Shown here one piece after another: positions 6,640-15,992 of a stretch of 64,000 nt of DNA (its first letter is position 1; each line of letters begins with the position of its first letter). The stretch lies in assembly GCA_051251595.1 (NCBI GenBank), contig JBPOFA010000006.1, positions 1 through 64,000 of the forward strand. The letters are read 5' to 3'. The notes below the pieces were generated by a model, which saw only the letters and a program-made list of their open reading frames with translations, was not told the origin of the DNA and ran no database searches. The position numbers and the translations under genes are program-made. Origin of the DNA: NORP110 sp051251595 (GTDB lineage: Bacteria; Pseudomonadota; Alphaproteobacteria; Rhodobacterales; Rhodobacteraceae).

Positions 6640-8130
6640 ATGGGACAAGAGCCAAAATCAATCACACTGGCAGACCTTGGGTTGACGGCCCAATCCGGGC
6701 GAGAGGCTGACATCACCGGGCTATCTGTTGACAGCCGCGATGTCGAACCGGGGCATTTATTCGCAGCGCTTCCGGGCACGTCGGTGCACGGGGCCGAATT
6801 CATCCAATATGCCTTGCGCATGGGGGCGGGGGCCATTCTGACGGATCGGATTGGCGCGCATATTGCCGAAGATGTCTTGCGCAATTCCTTCGTGCCGCTG
6901 ATCATTGCAGAAGACCCGCGTCAGGCGCTGGCCTATTGCGCAGCGCTTTGGTTTGAGAAGCAGCCAGAGGTTGTCGTGGCCGTCACTGGTACGAATGGCA
7001 AAACCTCTGTTGCGACATTCGCCCGCCAAATCTGGGAAGAACTGGGCCTAAGCGCTGTCAATCTGGGGACAACCGGCGTGGAAGGATCGTTTCAGGCCCC
7101 CTTGCATCACACAACGCCCGAACCGATCACATTGCACCGCACCCTGGCCGCCGCCGCAGAGGCCGGCGTGACCCATGTGGCGATGGAGGCCTCTTCCCAC
7201 GGATTGGCGCAACGCCGGTTGGACGGGGTTCAGCTTGCGGCGGGGGCTTTTACAAATTTCTCGCAGGATCATCTGGATTACCACGAGAACTTTGAAGAAT
7301 ATTTTGCTGCCAAGGCTGGATTGTTTCGGCGCGTTTTGTCCGAAGACGGGGTTGCGGTGGTTCATATTGATGATCCCATGGGGCCAGAGATTGCCGATAT
7401 CGCGCTGTCAAAGGGGCAGGATTTGCTGGCTGTTGGGCGCAGCGAAGGCAGTCATCTGCGGATCACCGGTCAGCGGTTTGATCCGACAGGGCAGGATTTG
7501 CGATACAGTTGGAATGGCGCACCCTATCAGGCGCGGCTTGCGCTGATCGGGGATTTTCAGGCGGAAAATGCGTTGATGGCGGCAGGGCTTGCCATTGCGG
7601 CGGGCACGCCTGCGGGGGATGTATTTGCGGCGCTGCCGGCTTTGCGCACGGTGCGCGGACGGATGCAGTTGGTTACAACACGCAGCAACGGGGCCTCTGT
7701 CTTTGTTGATTTTGCACATACGCCCGCCGCGATTGCAGCGGCGCTTCAGGCGTTACGGCCCCATATCATGGGCCGTTTGATTGCGATTATCGGGGCCGGT
7801 GGCGACCGTGATGAGACAAAGCGGCCCTTGATGGGGGCGGCGGCTGCGGAACATGCGGATGTTGTGATCGTGACCGATGACAATCCGCGCAGCGAGGATC
7901 CTGCCGAAATCCGGCGCGCCGTGATGCAAGGCTGTCCCAACGGATCAGAGGTGGGGGACCGGGCAGAGGCGATTTTGCGCGGTGTCGACGCGCTTCAGCC
8001 CGGTGATGCCTTGCTGATTGCAGGCAAAGGGCATGAGACCGGGCAGACCATTGGCGATGATGTGTTTCCCTTTGATGACGCCGAACAGGCCAGCATCGCA
8101 GTCGCGGCCTTGGATGGGCGCGTGCTATGA
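6640..8130 (+). CDS. murE: UDP-MurNAc-tripeptide synthetase MurE (meso-DAP adding)
   Basis: Cytoplasmic Mur ligase of 496 residues that adds the third stem residue to UDP-MurNAc-L-Ala-D-Glu. The three Mur domains are visible: substrate binding, the central ATPase with VTGTNGKTS (K121), and a C-terminal domain containing DNPR at 414-417. DNPR marks ligases that use meso-diaminopimelate, so the cell wall should be the DAP type. CAAGAGGG provides a ribosome site 9 bp before the ATG. Overlaps murF by ATGA. Confidence 0.97.
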   Translation: MGQEPKSITLADLGLTAQSGREADITGLSVDSRDVEPGHLFAALPGTSVHGAEFIQYALRMGAGAILTDRIGAHIAEDVLRNSFVPLIIAEDPRQALAYCAALWFEKQPEVVVAVTGTNGKTSVATFARQIWEELGLSAVNLGTTGVEGSFQAPLHHTTPEPITLHRTLAAAAEAGVTHVAMEASSHGLAQRRLDGVQLAAGAFTNFSQDHLDYHENFEEYFAAKAGLFRRVLSEDGVAVVHIDDPMGPEIADIALSKGQDLLAVGRSEGSHLRITGQRFDPTGQDLRYSWNGAPYQARLALIGDFQAENALMAAGLAIAAGTPAGDVFAALPALRTVRGRMQLVTTRSNGASVFVDFAHTPAAIAAALQALRPHIMGRLIAIIGAGGDRDETKRPLMGAAAAEHADVVIVTDDNPRSEDPAEIRRAVMQGCPNGSEVGDRAEAILRGVDALQPGDALLIAGKGHETGQTIGDDVFPFDDAEQASIAVAALDGRVL

Positions 8131-9575
8131 CGGAATTGTGGACCTCGCAGGATGCGGTAGAGGCAACGGGTGGATCAACGACCAAAGATTGGGTCGCCCA
8201 GGGCGTTTCGATTGACACGCGAAGCTTGGTGCCGGGGGATTTATTCGTCGCCCTCACGGATGTGCGCGACGGCCATGATTTTGTTGCGGCGGCCCTGGAA
8301 AAAGGGGCGGCGGCGGCCTTGGTCAGCCGGGTGCCAGAGGGCGTGCCTGTTGATGCGCCTCTGCTGATTGTAGATGACGTGTTGGACGGGTTGGGCCGGC
8401 TAGGGATGGCGGCGCGGGCCCGGACGGGTGCCAAAATTGCGGCTGTTACCGGCTCTGTCGGCAAGACCTCTACCAAGGAAATGTTGCGCGCCATTTTGTC
8501 CGGTCAGGGGCGGGTGCATGCCGCAGAGGCAAGCTATAACAACCATTGGGGCGTTCCGCTGACGCTGGCGCGGATGCCGCAGGACACGGAATTTGGCATT
8601 TTCGAAATCGGGATGAGCAATCCGGGTGAAATCGCTCCGCTGTCGAAAATGGTGCAGCCCGATATTGCGTTGATTACGACGGTGCAGCCGGTTCATCTGG
8701 CCGCCTTTGAGGATGTGGCGGGCATCGCCCGCGAAAAGGCCACGATTTTTGAGGGGCTAAAGCCGGGCGGCTGTGCCGTTATCAACGCTGATCTTGATGT
8801 GACGCCGATTTTGCAAGAGGCCGCCGGGGCGGTCGGGGCAAAGATTGTTGCCTTTGGCAAGGGACCGTCGGCGGATTGCATTTTGCGGGATGTGACCATT
8901 ACGGACAGCACAACGATCGTCGAGGCTGGTTTTGGCGAAACGGATCTATTGTTCAAACTGATGGCGCCCGGGCGGCATCTGGCGATGAATGCGGTGGCGG
9001 CGATGGCCGTGACGCAGGGGTTGGGCTGTGATCTGACGGTTGCGACCTGTGACATTGCCAACTGGTCCCCCCCGGCCGGGCGCGGCATGAAAGAGGTTCT
9101 GGTGATGGACCTGGTCGAAGACCATTTGGTGTTCACGCTGATCGACGATGCGTTCAACGCCAACCCCGCGTCGCTCCAGGCCGGGCTAGAGGTTTTGGCC
9201 GCAAGCGTGCCTCAAAATGATGTTGGTCGCGTGGCGAGTGGTCGGCGCGTGGCGGTTCTCGGCGATATGCTGGAACTTGGCGGGCAAGAAGTTTCCATGC
9301 ACAAGAGCGTGGCGCAGATGTCGGGTTTTGATGAAATCGACATTGTGCATTGTGTGGGTCCGTTGATGAAACATCTTTATGATCTTATGCCCGCCCACCA
9401 GCGCGGCGTTTGGTGTGAGACTGCACAGGAGATGGTCGAACAAGCACATCGCATCGTGGATGCGGGGGATGTGATCCTTGTGAAGGGATCAAAAGGCATA
9501 AAGGTTAGTCTGGTTGTTGACGCCATTCGAAAACTGGGCCATCCGCAGGTGCTAAGCAAAATAGGGGCAGATTAG
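8127..9575 (+). CDS. murF: UDP-MurNAc-pentapeptide synthetase MurF
   Basis: D-Ala-D-Ala adding ligase of 482 residues that completes the UDP-MurNAc-pentapeptide. It shows the N-terminal SIDTRSLVPGDLFVAL domain, the P-loop VTGSVGKTSTKEM at about 108-120, and the C-terminal AVLGDMLELG motif diagnostic of MurF. Start and stop codons are shared with murE and abut mraY, giving a continuous translational relay. Confidence 0.97.
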   Translation: MTELWTSQDAVEATGGSTTKDWVAQGVSIDTRSLVPGDLFVALTDVRDGHDFVAAALEKGAAAALVSRVPEGVPVDAPLLIVDDVLDGLGRLGMAARARTGAKIAAVTGSVGKTSTKEMLRAILSGQGRVHAAEASYNNHWGVPLTLARMPQDTEFGIFEIGMSNPGEIAPLSKMVQPDIALITTVQPVHLAAFEDVAGIAREKATIFEGLKPGGCAVINADLDVTPILQEAAGAVGAKIVAFGKGPSADCILRDVTITDSTTIVEAGFGETDLLFKLMAPGRHLAMNAVAAMAVTQGLGCDLTVATCDIANWSPPAGRGMKEVLVMDLVEDHLVFTLIDDAFNANPASLQAGLEVLAASVPQNDVGRVASGRRVAVLGDMLELGGQEVSMHKSVAQMSGFDEIDIVHCVGPLMKHLYDLMPAHQRGVWCETAQEMVEQAHRIVDAGDVILVKGSKGIKVSLVVDAIRKLGHPQVLSKIGAD

Positions 9576-10661
9576 ATGTTATATTGGTTGACGGCGCTTT
9601 CTGATGGCGGCGATGTTTTTAATCTGTTTCGGTATATTACCTTCCGTGCGGGCGGTGCATTTTTCACAGCGCTGCTGTTTGGGTTTGTGTTTGGCAAACC
9701 GTTGATAAACCTGTTGCGTCGCAAGCAGGGCAAGGGTCAGCCGATCCGGGCTGATGGGCCGCCAAGCCATTTGCTGGAAAAAACCGGTACGCCCACCATG
9801 GGCGGTGTTTTGATCCTAGGGGCCCTGGTGTTTTCGACGTTGCTATGGGCACGCCCGGACAACCCGTTCATCTGGATTGTGCTGTTTGTGACGATCGGTT
9901 TTGGTCTTGTTGGCTTTGTGGACGACTTTCAGAAGGTGTCCTCTGGCAATACGGCAGGTGTTTCTGGCAAGGTGCGCATTGCTATCGGATTGGTGATTGC
10001 GGCGCTTGCTGCCTATTGGACGGCCGCCCTGCATCCAGCGGCGCTGGCAGATCAGCTGGCCTTGCCGGTTTTCAAAAATGCACTGATCAATCTTGGCTTT
10101 TTCTTTATTCCCTTTGGCATGTTGGTCATCGTTGGAACCGCCAATGCGGTGAACCTGACAGACGGTCTGGACGGTCTTGCGATTATGCCGGTGATGATCG
10201 CGGCGGGCAGCCTGGGCGTCATTTCTTATGCGGTTGGGCGCGTCGACTTTTCCGAATATCTGGACGTGCATTACGTGCCAGGTGCGGGTGAGATGCTGGT
10301 CTTTACTGCGGGCTTGATTGGCGGAAGCCTTGGTTTTTTGTGGTACAACGCCCCGCCTGCGGCTGTGTTCATGGGGGACACAGGGTCTTTGGCATTGGGT
10401 GGCGCATTGGGGGCCATTGCGGTTGTCACCAAGCATGAAATCGTATTGGCGATTATTGGCGGGTTGTTCGTCGTCGAAGCGCTGAGCGTGATCATTCAGG
10501 TCCTTTACTATAAGAAGACCGGAAAACGAGTGTTCCTCATGGCGCCGATCCATCACCATTTTGAACAATTGGGATGGAAAGAAAGCCAGATCGTGATCCG
10601 GTTCTGGATCATTTCGTTGATCCTGGCCTTGATCGGACTTGCGACGCTAAAACTTCGTTAA
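9576..10661 (+). CDS. mraY: phospho-MurNAc-pentapeptide transferase MraY
   Basis: Polytopic inner membrane enzyme of 361 residues and about ten membrane segments that transfers phospho-MurNAc-pentapeptide to undecaprenyl phosphate, forming lipid I. Active-site landmarks are present: the aspartate pair in FVDDFQK near residue 115, NLTDGLDGLA near 192, MGDTGSLALG near 266, and the cytoplasmic histidine cluster IHHHFEQLG. The ATG directly follows the murF stop codon. Confidence 0.98.
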   Translation: MLYWLTALSDGGDVFNLFRYITFRAGGAFFTALLFGFVFGKPLINLLRRKQGKGQPIRADGPPSHLLEKTGTPTMGGVLILGALVFSTLLWARPDNPFIWIVLFVTIGFGLVGFVDDFQKVSSGNTAGVSGKVRIAIGLVIAALAAYWTAALHPAALADQLALPVFKNALINLGFFFIPFGMLVIVGTANAVNLTDGLDGLAIMPVMIAAGSLGVISYAVGRVDFSEYLDVHYVPGAGEMLVFTAGLIGGSLGFLWYNAPPAAVFMGDTGSLALGGALGAIAVVTKHEIVLAIIGGLFVVEALSVIIQVLYYKKTGKRVFLMAPIHHHFEQLGWKESQIVIRFWIISLILALIGLATLKLR

Positions 10662-10704
10662 AGGTCCGCGCGGCCAAGGCCGTTGCTGCCAAAAGGGGGC
10701 TTGC

Positions 10705-12105
10705 ATGATACCGGTCCACGGGTTCGAAAATCGAAATGTCGCTGTGCTTGGGCTGGGACGCTCTGGCTTGGCTACGGCGCGGGCGTTGCGTGCGGGCGGC
10801 GCTGTGCCGATCTGTTGGGACGACAGTGAAGAAGGGCGAGAGCTGGCCACGCAAGAAGGGTTTGAGCTTCGCGATCTGAACAAAGGGCAGGCCTTTGAGG
10901 GCGTGACCGCTTTGATCGTCTCACCGGGCATTCCGCATCTTTACCCGGCCCCGCACAAAGTCATTCTGGCAGCCTTGTCCGCCGGGGTGCCTGTGGACAA
11001 TGACATTGGCTTGTTCTTTCGGGCCTTTGCCACGCAAGACTGGGCCCAGTTCGATACAATCCCGCGGGTCATTGCGGTCACCGGATCAAACGGCAAATCC
11101 ACAACATCCGCGCTGATCTATCACATATTGCAGGTGGCCGGGAAAACCGCGCAACTGGCGGGCAATATCGGCCGTGGTGTTCTGGATATAGAACCTGCGC
11201 ATGACGGCGAGGTCGTGGTGCTAGAGCTGTCCAGCTACCAGACGGATCTGGCGCGGGCTTTGACGCCTGACATCGCGGTCTTTACCAATCTGACGCCGGA
11301 CCATCTGGATCGCCATGGGGGCATGGGCGGCTATTTCGCGGCCAAGCGGCGGCTGTTTGCCGAAGGCGGGCCAGACCGTGCGGTGATCGGTGTGGATGAA
11401 AACGAAGGGCTCTATCTGGCCAACCAACTGTCAGAGGCGCCAGAGGATGATCGCGTCATCCGGGTTGCCACGACGCATAAGATTGCCGGCCCGGGCTGGA
11501 ACGTTTTTGTGCGCAAAGGGTTCTTGGCTGAAACCCGAAAGGGGCGTCAGGTTGCCTCTATCGATTTGCGCAAGATTGCCGGGTTGCCCGGGGTGCATAA
11601 TCATCAAAACGCAGCTGCGGCTTATGCAGCGACACGCGCCCTTGGGATTGCGCCGCGCCTGATCGAACAGGCCTTTGCGTCTTTTGAAGGCCTGCCGCAT
11701 CGCAGCCAGATTGTCGGCACCAAGGATGGCGTGACTTATGTGAATGACTCTAAGGCCACGAATGTCGACAGCGCGGCAAAGGCCTTGCAGGCGTTTAAGA
11801 ATATTCACTGGATCGCAGGCGGACTGGGCAAGGACGGTGGCATTGCAGCGCTTGTTCCACATTTGGGATCCGTGACCAAGGCCTATCTGATCGGCCACAG
11901 CGCCCGCGATTTTGCGCTGCAGCTGGGGGATACCCCGCATGAGATTTGCGAAACGATGCAAGTGGCCGTTGCACGCGCAAGTGCACAAGCCAAATCCGGT
12001 GACACGATCCTTCTGGCCCCCGCAGCTGCGAGTTTCGATCAATACCCGAATTTTGAAAAACGAGGCGATGATTTCGTGGCAGAGGCGCTAAAGCATCTGG
12101 ATTGA
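10705..12105 (+). CDS. murD: UDP-MurNAc-L-alanine--D-glutamate ligase MurD
   Basis: Mur ligase of 466 residues that adds D-glutamate. It carries the N-terminal Rossmann motif AVLGLGRSGLA, the P-loop VTGSNGKSTTS near residue 128, the LELSSYQTD and TNLTPDHLDRHG motifs, and the C-terminal LLAPAAASFDQYPNFE signature. It is separated from mraY by 43 bp and followed by a 211-bp gap, the largest break within the mur genes, where a secondary promoter could lie. Confidence 0.97.
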   Translation: MIPVHGFENRNVAVLGLGRSGLATARALRAGGAVPICWDDSEEGRELATQEGFELRDLNKGQAFEGVTALIVSPGIPHLYPAPHKVILAALSAGVPVDNDIGLFFRAFATQDWAQFDTIPRVIAVTGSNGKSTTSALIYHILQVAGKTAQLAGNIGRGVLDIEPAHDGEVVVLELSSYQTDLARALTPDIAVFTNLTPDHLDRHGGMGGYFAAKRRLFAEGGPDRAVIGVDENEGLYLANQLSEAPEDDRVIRVATTHKIAGPGWNVFVRKGFLAETRKGRQVASIDLRKIAGLPGVHNHQNAAAAYAATRALGIAPRLIEQAFASFEGLPHRSQIVGTKDGVTYVNDSKATNVDSAAKALQAFKNIHWIAGGLGKDGGIAALVPHLGSVTKAYLIGHSARDFALQLGDTPHEICETMQVAVARASAQAKSGDTILLAPAAASFDQYPNFEKRGDDFVAEALKHLD

Positions 12106-12212
12106 AGAAGCGCCGCCAATCGCCAAGACTCTGCCGCTGGTTGCGTCTGTTGCACCAAAGTCAGTCCGCCTGCGGAATTCTCGGTGAAATTCGGCTGATT
12201 TTAGCCAAAAGG

Positions 12213-12231
12213 GTTGACTTATTAGGTCAAC
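12213..12231. promoter_or_regulatory. inverted repeat GTTGAC-N7-GTCAAC upstream of ftsW
   Basis: Perfect 6-bp inverted repeat in the murD-ftsW gap, about 85 bp before the ftsW start. The left half overlaps TTGACT, a good -35-like hexamer, but no matching -10 is found at the right distance. Regulator unknown. Confidence 0.3.
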
Positions 12232-12316
12232 TTAGACTGGCCAAAACGCTATGAGTCCTGTAAACAAAACTTAGACCCGGAAAACGGGCAGAGTTGAGGC
12301 ATACAGGCGGTAATCC

Positions 12317-13483
12317 ATGACGGAAATGGTGTATGGCACAGTCCCCATGCGGGACGGAGAGCCGATTCTACCTCGGTGGTGGCGAACAATCGACAAATGG
12401 TCGATGACGTGCATCTTTATTCTCTTTTTCATTGGCATCTTGCTGGGGCTTGCGGCGTCGCCTCCTTTGGCAGAGCGCAACGGTCTGGATCCGTTTTATT
12501 ACGTGCAGCGTCAGGCCTTTTTCGGCGGTGTTGCCATGATGACGATGGTGTGCCTGTCGATGATGTCGCCGCAGATGGTGCGCCGGTTGGGCGTGATCGG
12601 GTTTTGGGTGGCTTTCATTGCGCTGGCGTTTCTGCCGATTTTCGGCACCGATTTCGGCAAAGGCGCCGTGCGTTGGTATTCCTTTGGATTTGGCAGCTTT
12701 CAACCGTCAGAGTTCCTAAAGCCCGGATTCATTATCGTCACGGCATGGTTGCTGGCGGCCAGTCAGGAAATTGGCGGGCCTCCGGGCAAAAGCTATTCTT
12801 TGGCGCTGACGATGCTGATTGCGGGCCTTTTGGCGATGCAGCCGGATTTCGGGCAGGCCTGTTTGATCCTGTTTGGATGGGGCGTGATGTATTTCGTGGC
12901 CGGTGCGCCTATCACGCTGTTGCTGGGTCTGGCGGGCGCGGTGGTGTTCACCGGATCGCTGGCCTATTCAAATTCTGACCATTTCGCCCGCCGGATTGAC
13001 GGGTTCTTGTCGAACGAATTGGATCCGACAACGCAGCTGGGTTATGCCGCAAACGCAATCCAAGAGGGTGGCTTTTTTGGCGTTGGCGTGGGCGAGGGGC
13101 AGGTCAAATGGTCTTTGCCTGATGCGCATACAGATTTCATCATCGCCGTGGCCGCAGAAGAATACGGTTTGATCCTGGTTCTGGTCGTTCTGGCGCTGTT
13201 TGCGACGATCACCGTGCGTTCGCTGATGCGTCTGATGCGGGAACGCGATCCTTTCACCCGGCTTGCGGGAACGGGTTTGGCCTGCATCTTTGGTATTCAG
13301 GCGTTGATCAACACCGGCGTTGCTGTGCGGCTTTTGCCTGCCAAGGGAATGACATTGCCATTTGTCAGCTATGGCGGATCGTCCTTGATCGCTGGTGGGA
13401 TCGCGGTTGGGATGCTTTTGGCATTCACCCGCAAACGGCCACAGGGTGAGATCGGAGACGTTCTTTTGCGGCGGGGGAGATAA
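12317..13483 (+). CDS. ftsW: septal peptidoglycan polymerase FtsW
   Basis: SEDS-family glycosyltransferase of 388 residues with about ten membrane segments, which polymerises lipid II at the septum in complex with FtsI. Visible SEDS landmarks are KGAVRWYSFGFGSFQPSEF at about 112-132 and the C-terminal GMTLPFVSYGGSSL. An AGGCGG ribosome site lies just upstream of the ATG. It ends 2 bp before murG. Confidence 0.97.
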   Translation: MTEMVYGTVPMRDGEPILPRWWRTIDKWSMTCIFILFFIGILLGLAASPPLAERNGLDPFYYVQRQAFFGGVAMMTMVCLSMMSPQMVRRLGVIGFWVAFIALAFLPIFGTDFGKGAVRWYSFGFGSFQPSEFLKPGFIIVTAWLLAASQEIGGPPGKSYSLALTMLIAGLLAMQPDFGQACLILFGWGVMYFVAGAPITLLLGLAGAVVFTGSLAYSNSDHFARRIDGFLSNELDPTTQLGYAANAIQEGGFFGVGVGEGQVKWSLPDAHTDFIIAVAAEEYGLILVLVVLALFATITVRSLMRLMRERDPFTRLAGTGLACIFGIQALINTGVAVRLLPAKGMTLPFVSYGGSSLIAGGIAVGMLLAFTRKRPQGEIGDVLLRRGR

Positions 13484-13485
13484 CC

Positions 13486-14589
13486 GTGGCAAAAGCTCCA
13501 TTAATCGTAATTGCGGCTGGCGGGACTGGAGGCCATATGTTTCCCGCGCAAGCCTTGTCAGAGGCATTGCTGCAGGATGGCTGGCGGGTAAAGCTGTCAA
13601 CGGATGAGCGTGGGGCCAGATATACATCTGGTTTCCCAGAGGCGGTTCAGATTGAAAAAGTCGCAAGTGCGACATTCGCGCGGGGCGGCGTGCTGGCCAA
13701 GCTCTTTGCGCCTTTGCGGATATTGGGCGGCGTGATCAGCGCAACTTGGGGCATGGTGCGGGACCGCCCGACTGTGGTTGCAGGATTTGGCGGATACCCG
13801 TCAATCCCGGCTGTGTCGGCTGCGTGGTTGCTGCGCTGTCCACGGATGATCCACGAACAAAACGGCGTTTTGGGGCGGGTGAACAAAGCCTTTGCCAAAC
13901 ATGTGAATGCTGTTGCCTGCGGGACATGGCCGACGGAATTGCCCAAAGGCGTGACCAGTTATCACACGGGCAACCCCGTGCGCAGCGCCGTGATGAAACG
14001 CGAAGGCGCGCCCTATATTCCGCCGGGTGACTATCCGATGACCTTGCTGGTGATCGGCGGCAGCCAGGGGGCCCAAATTTTGTCGGATGTCGTGCCGCCA
14101 GCGATTGCGGCCCTGCCGACCAAACTGCATGACAATTTGCGCGTGTCACATCAGGCCCGCGAAGAAGACGCCGAGCGGGTGTCTCATTACTACGCGGATC
14201 ACGGGATCAAGGCGGATGTTCAGACGTTTTTTGACGATCTGCCGAACCGCATGTCCGAGGCTCAGCTGGTGATCAGCCGGGCGGGGGCTTCGTCTATCGC
14301 TGATATCAGCGTGATCGGCCGTCCTTCTGTTTTGATACCGCTGGCGACGGCCACATGGGACCACCAAACCGCCAATGCGCGTGGCTTGGTAGAGGCAGAG
14401 GCGGCGATTTCAATTCCAGAGTCTTTGTTGGATCCTGAAACACTGTCCGAACATATCCTAACCGTGCTGTCGCATCCCAAAGCGGCCGTGAAAATGGCCC
14501 ATGGTGCTTTGGCGCAGGGCCATCCGGACGCAACCGAACAACTGGTCACGCTTGTTGAAATGCTGGCCAATCGAAAGAAAACATCATGA
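13486..14589 (+). CDS. murG: lipid II synthase MurG
   Basis: Peripheral membrane GT-B glycosyltransferase of 367 residues that adds GlcNAc to lipid I. The N-terminal GGTGGHMFPA loop (residues 10-19), the second glycine-rich motif VIGGSQGAQ and the UDP-GlcNAc site near SRAGASSIADI are all present. It starts with GTG (AKAPLIVIAAGG follows) and overlaps murC by ATGA. Confidence 0.97.
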   Translation: MAKAPLIVIAAGGTGGHMFPAQALSEALLQDGWRVKLSTDERGARYTSGFPEAVQIEKVASATFARGGVLAKLFAPLRILGGVISATWGMVRDRPTVVAGFGGYPSIPAVSAAWLLRCPRMIHEQNGVLGRVNKAFAKHVNAVACGTWPTELPKGVTSYHTGNPVRSAVMKREGAPYIPPGDYPMTLLVIGGSQGAQILSDVVPPAIAALPTKLHDNLRVSHQAREEDAERVSHYYADHGIKADVQTFFDDLPNRMSEAQLVISRAGASSIADISVIGRPSVLIPLATATWDHQTANARGLVEAEAAISIPESLLDPETLSEHILTVLSHPKAAVKMAHGALAQGHPDATEQLVTLVEMLANRKKTS

Positions 14590-15989
14590 ATGCTGCTGCG
14601 ACGAAACTGCCAACGGAAATTGGGCCAATTCATTTTGTGGGGATTGGCGGTATTGGCATGTCGGGCATTGCCGAAGTTTTGCTGAACCATGGTTACACGG
14701 TGCAGGGGTCTGATCTGAAAGCCAGCAAGATCACGGATCGTTTGCAGGAACTGGGCGCCACGATCTTTGTGGGGCAAAAAGCTGAGAACCTGAAAGACGC
14801 GGAAGTCGTGGTGATTTCCTCGGCCATCAAACCGGGCAATCCAGAGCTGGATCGAGCCCGCCATGTGGGGCTGCCTGTGGTGCGCCGCGCGGAAATGCTG
14901 GCAGAACTCATGCGCCTGAAATCCAACGTGGCCGTGGGCGGAACCCATGGGAAAACCACAACGACCACCATGGTTGCGACCCTTTTGGATGCGGGCGGGC
15001 TTGATCCGACCGTGGTGAATGGCGGGATCATTCACGCCTATGGGTCAAATGCCCGTATGGGGCAGGGCGAATGGATGGTGGTCGAAGCGGATGAAAGCGA
15101 TGGCACCTTTAATCGACTGCCCGCGACCATTGCGATTGTGACAAATATTGACCCTGAACACATGGAACACTGGGGCACGATTGAAAATCTGCGACAGGGT
15201 TTTCTTGATTTCGTGTCCAACATTCCGTTTTATGGTCTTGCGGTCTGTTGCACGGACCATGCCGAGGTTCAGGCCTTGGTGGGCAAGATTACGGACCGAC
15301 GTGTCGTTACTTTTGGGTTCAACACGCAGGCTGATGTTCGCGCCAAAAACCTGACCTATAAAAAAGGCGTCGCCCATTTCGACATCGTTCTGCAGAACGA
15401 AGACATCGTGATAGAGGATTGCACCTTGCCCATGCCGGGGGACCATAATGTGTCCAATGCTTTGGCGGCGGTTGCCGTGGCCCGTCACCTTGGGATGAAG
15501 GCTGCTGAAATCCGGGGGGCGTTGGCCAGTTTTGCAGGTGTGAACCGTCGCTTTACCCGTGTGGGTGAAGTTAACGGCGTGACCATCATCGACGATTACG
15601 GCCACCACCCGGTTGAAATCGCAGCTGTTCTTAAGGCCGCACGCCAAGCCAGCGACGGCCGCGTCATCGCTGTGCATCAGCCGCACCGCTATTCGCGCCT
15701 GTCTTCGTTGTTTGAGGATTTCTGCACCTGTTTCAATGACGCCGATGTTGTTGGCATCGCCGAAGTTTTTTCAGCGGGCGAAGATCCCATTCCTGGCGCC
15801 ACGCGCGAAGGTCTTGTCGAGGGGCTTATCAGCCACGGTCACCGCCATGCGCTGGCGATCACCAGTCTCGACGATCTGGAAAAACTGGTGCGCGAAGAGG
15901 CCGTACCCGGCGACATTGTTGTCTGCCTTGGGGCAGGGACGATTTCCGCCTGGGCCAATGCTTTGCCCGATAAACTGAAAGCGGGATAA
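14586..15989 (+). CDS. murC: UDP-MurNAc--L-alanine ligase MurC
   Basis: First Mur ligase of the stem peptide pathway, 467 residues. It has the N-terminal FVGIGGIGMSGIAE nucleotide-sugar motif at about 14-27, the P-loop GGTHGKTTTTTM near 118-129, EADESDGTF, and DDYGHHPVE in the C-terminal domain. Only 3 bp separate it from the following transporter, so that transporter is very probably in the same transcript. Confidence 0.97.
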   Translation: MNAAATKLPTEIGPIHFVGIGGIGMSGIAEVLLNHGYTVQGSDLKASKITDRLQELGATIFVGQKAENLKDAEVVVISSAIKPGNPELDRARHVGLPVVRRAEMLAELMRLKSNVAVGGTHGKTTTTTMVATLLDAGGLDPTVVNGGIIHAYGSNARMGQGEWMVVEADESDGTFNRLPATIAIVTNIDPEHMEHWGTIENLRQGFLDFVSNIPFYGLAVCCTDHAEVQALVGKITDRRVVTFGFNTQADVRAKNLTYKKGVAHFDIVLQNEDIVIEDCTLPMPGDHNVSNALAAVAVARHLGMKAAEIRGALASFAGVNRRFTRVGEVNGVTIIDDYGHHPVEIAAVLKAARQASDGRVIAVHQPHRYSRLSSLFEDFCTCFNDADVVGIAEVFSAGEDPIPGATREGLVEGLISHGHRHALAITSLDDLEKLVREEAVPGDIVVCLGAGTISAWANALPDKLKAG

Positions 15990-15992
15990 GCC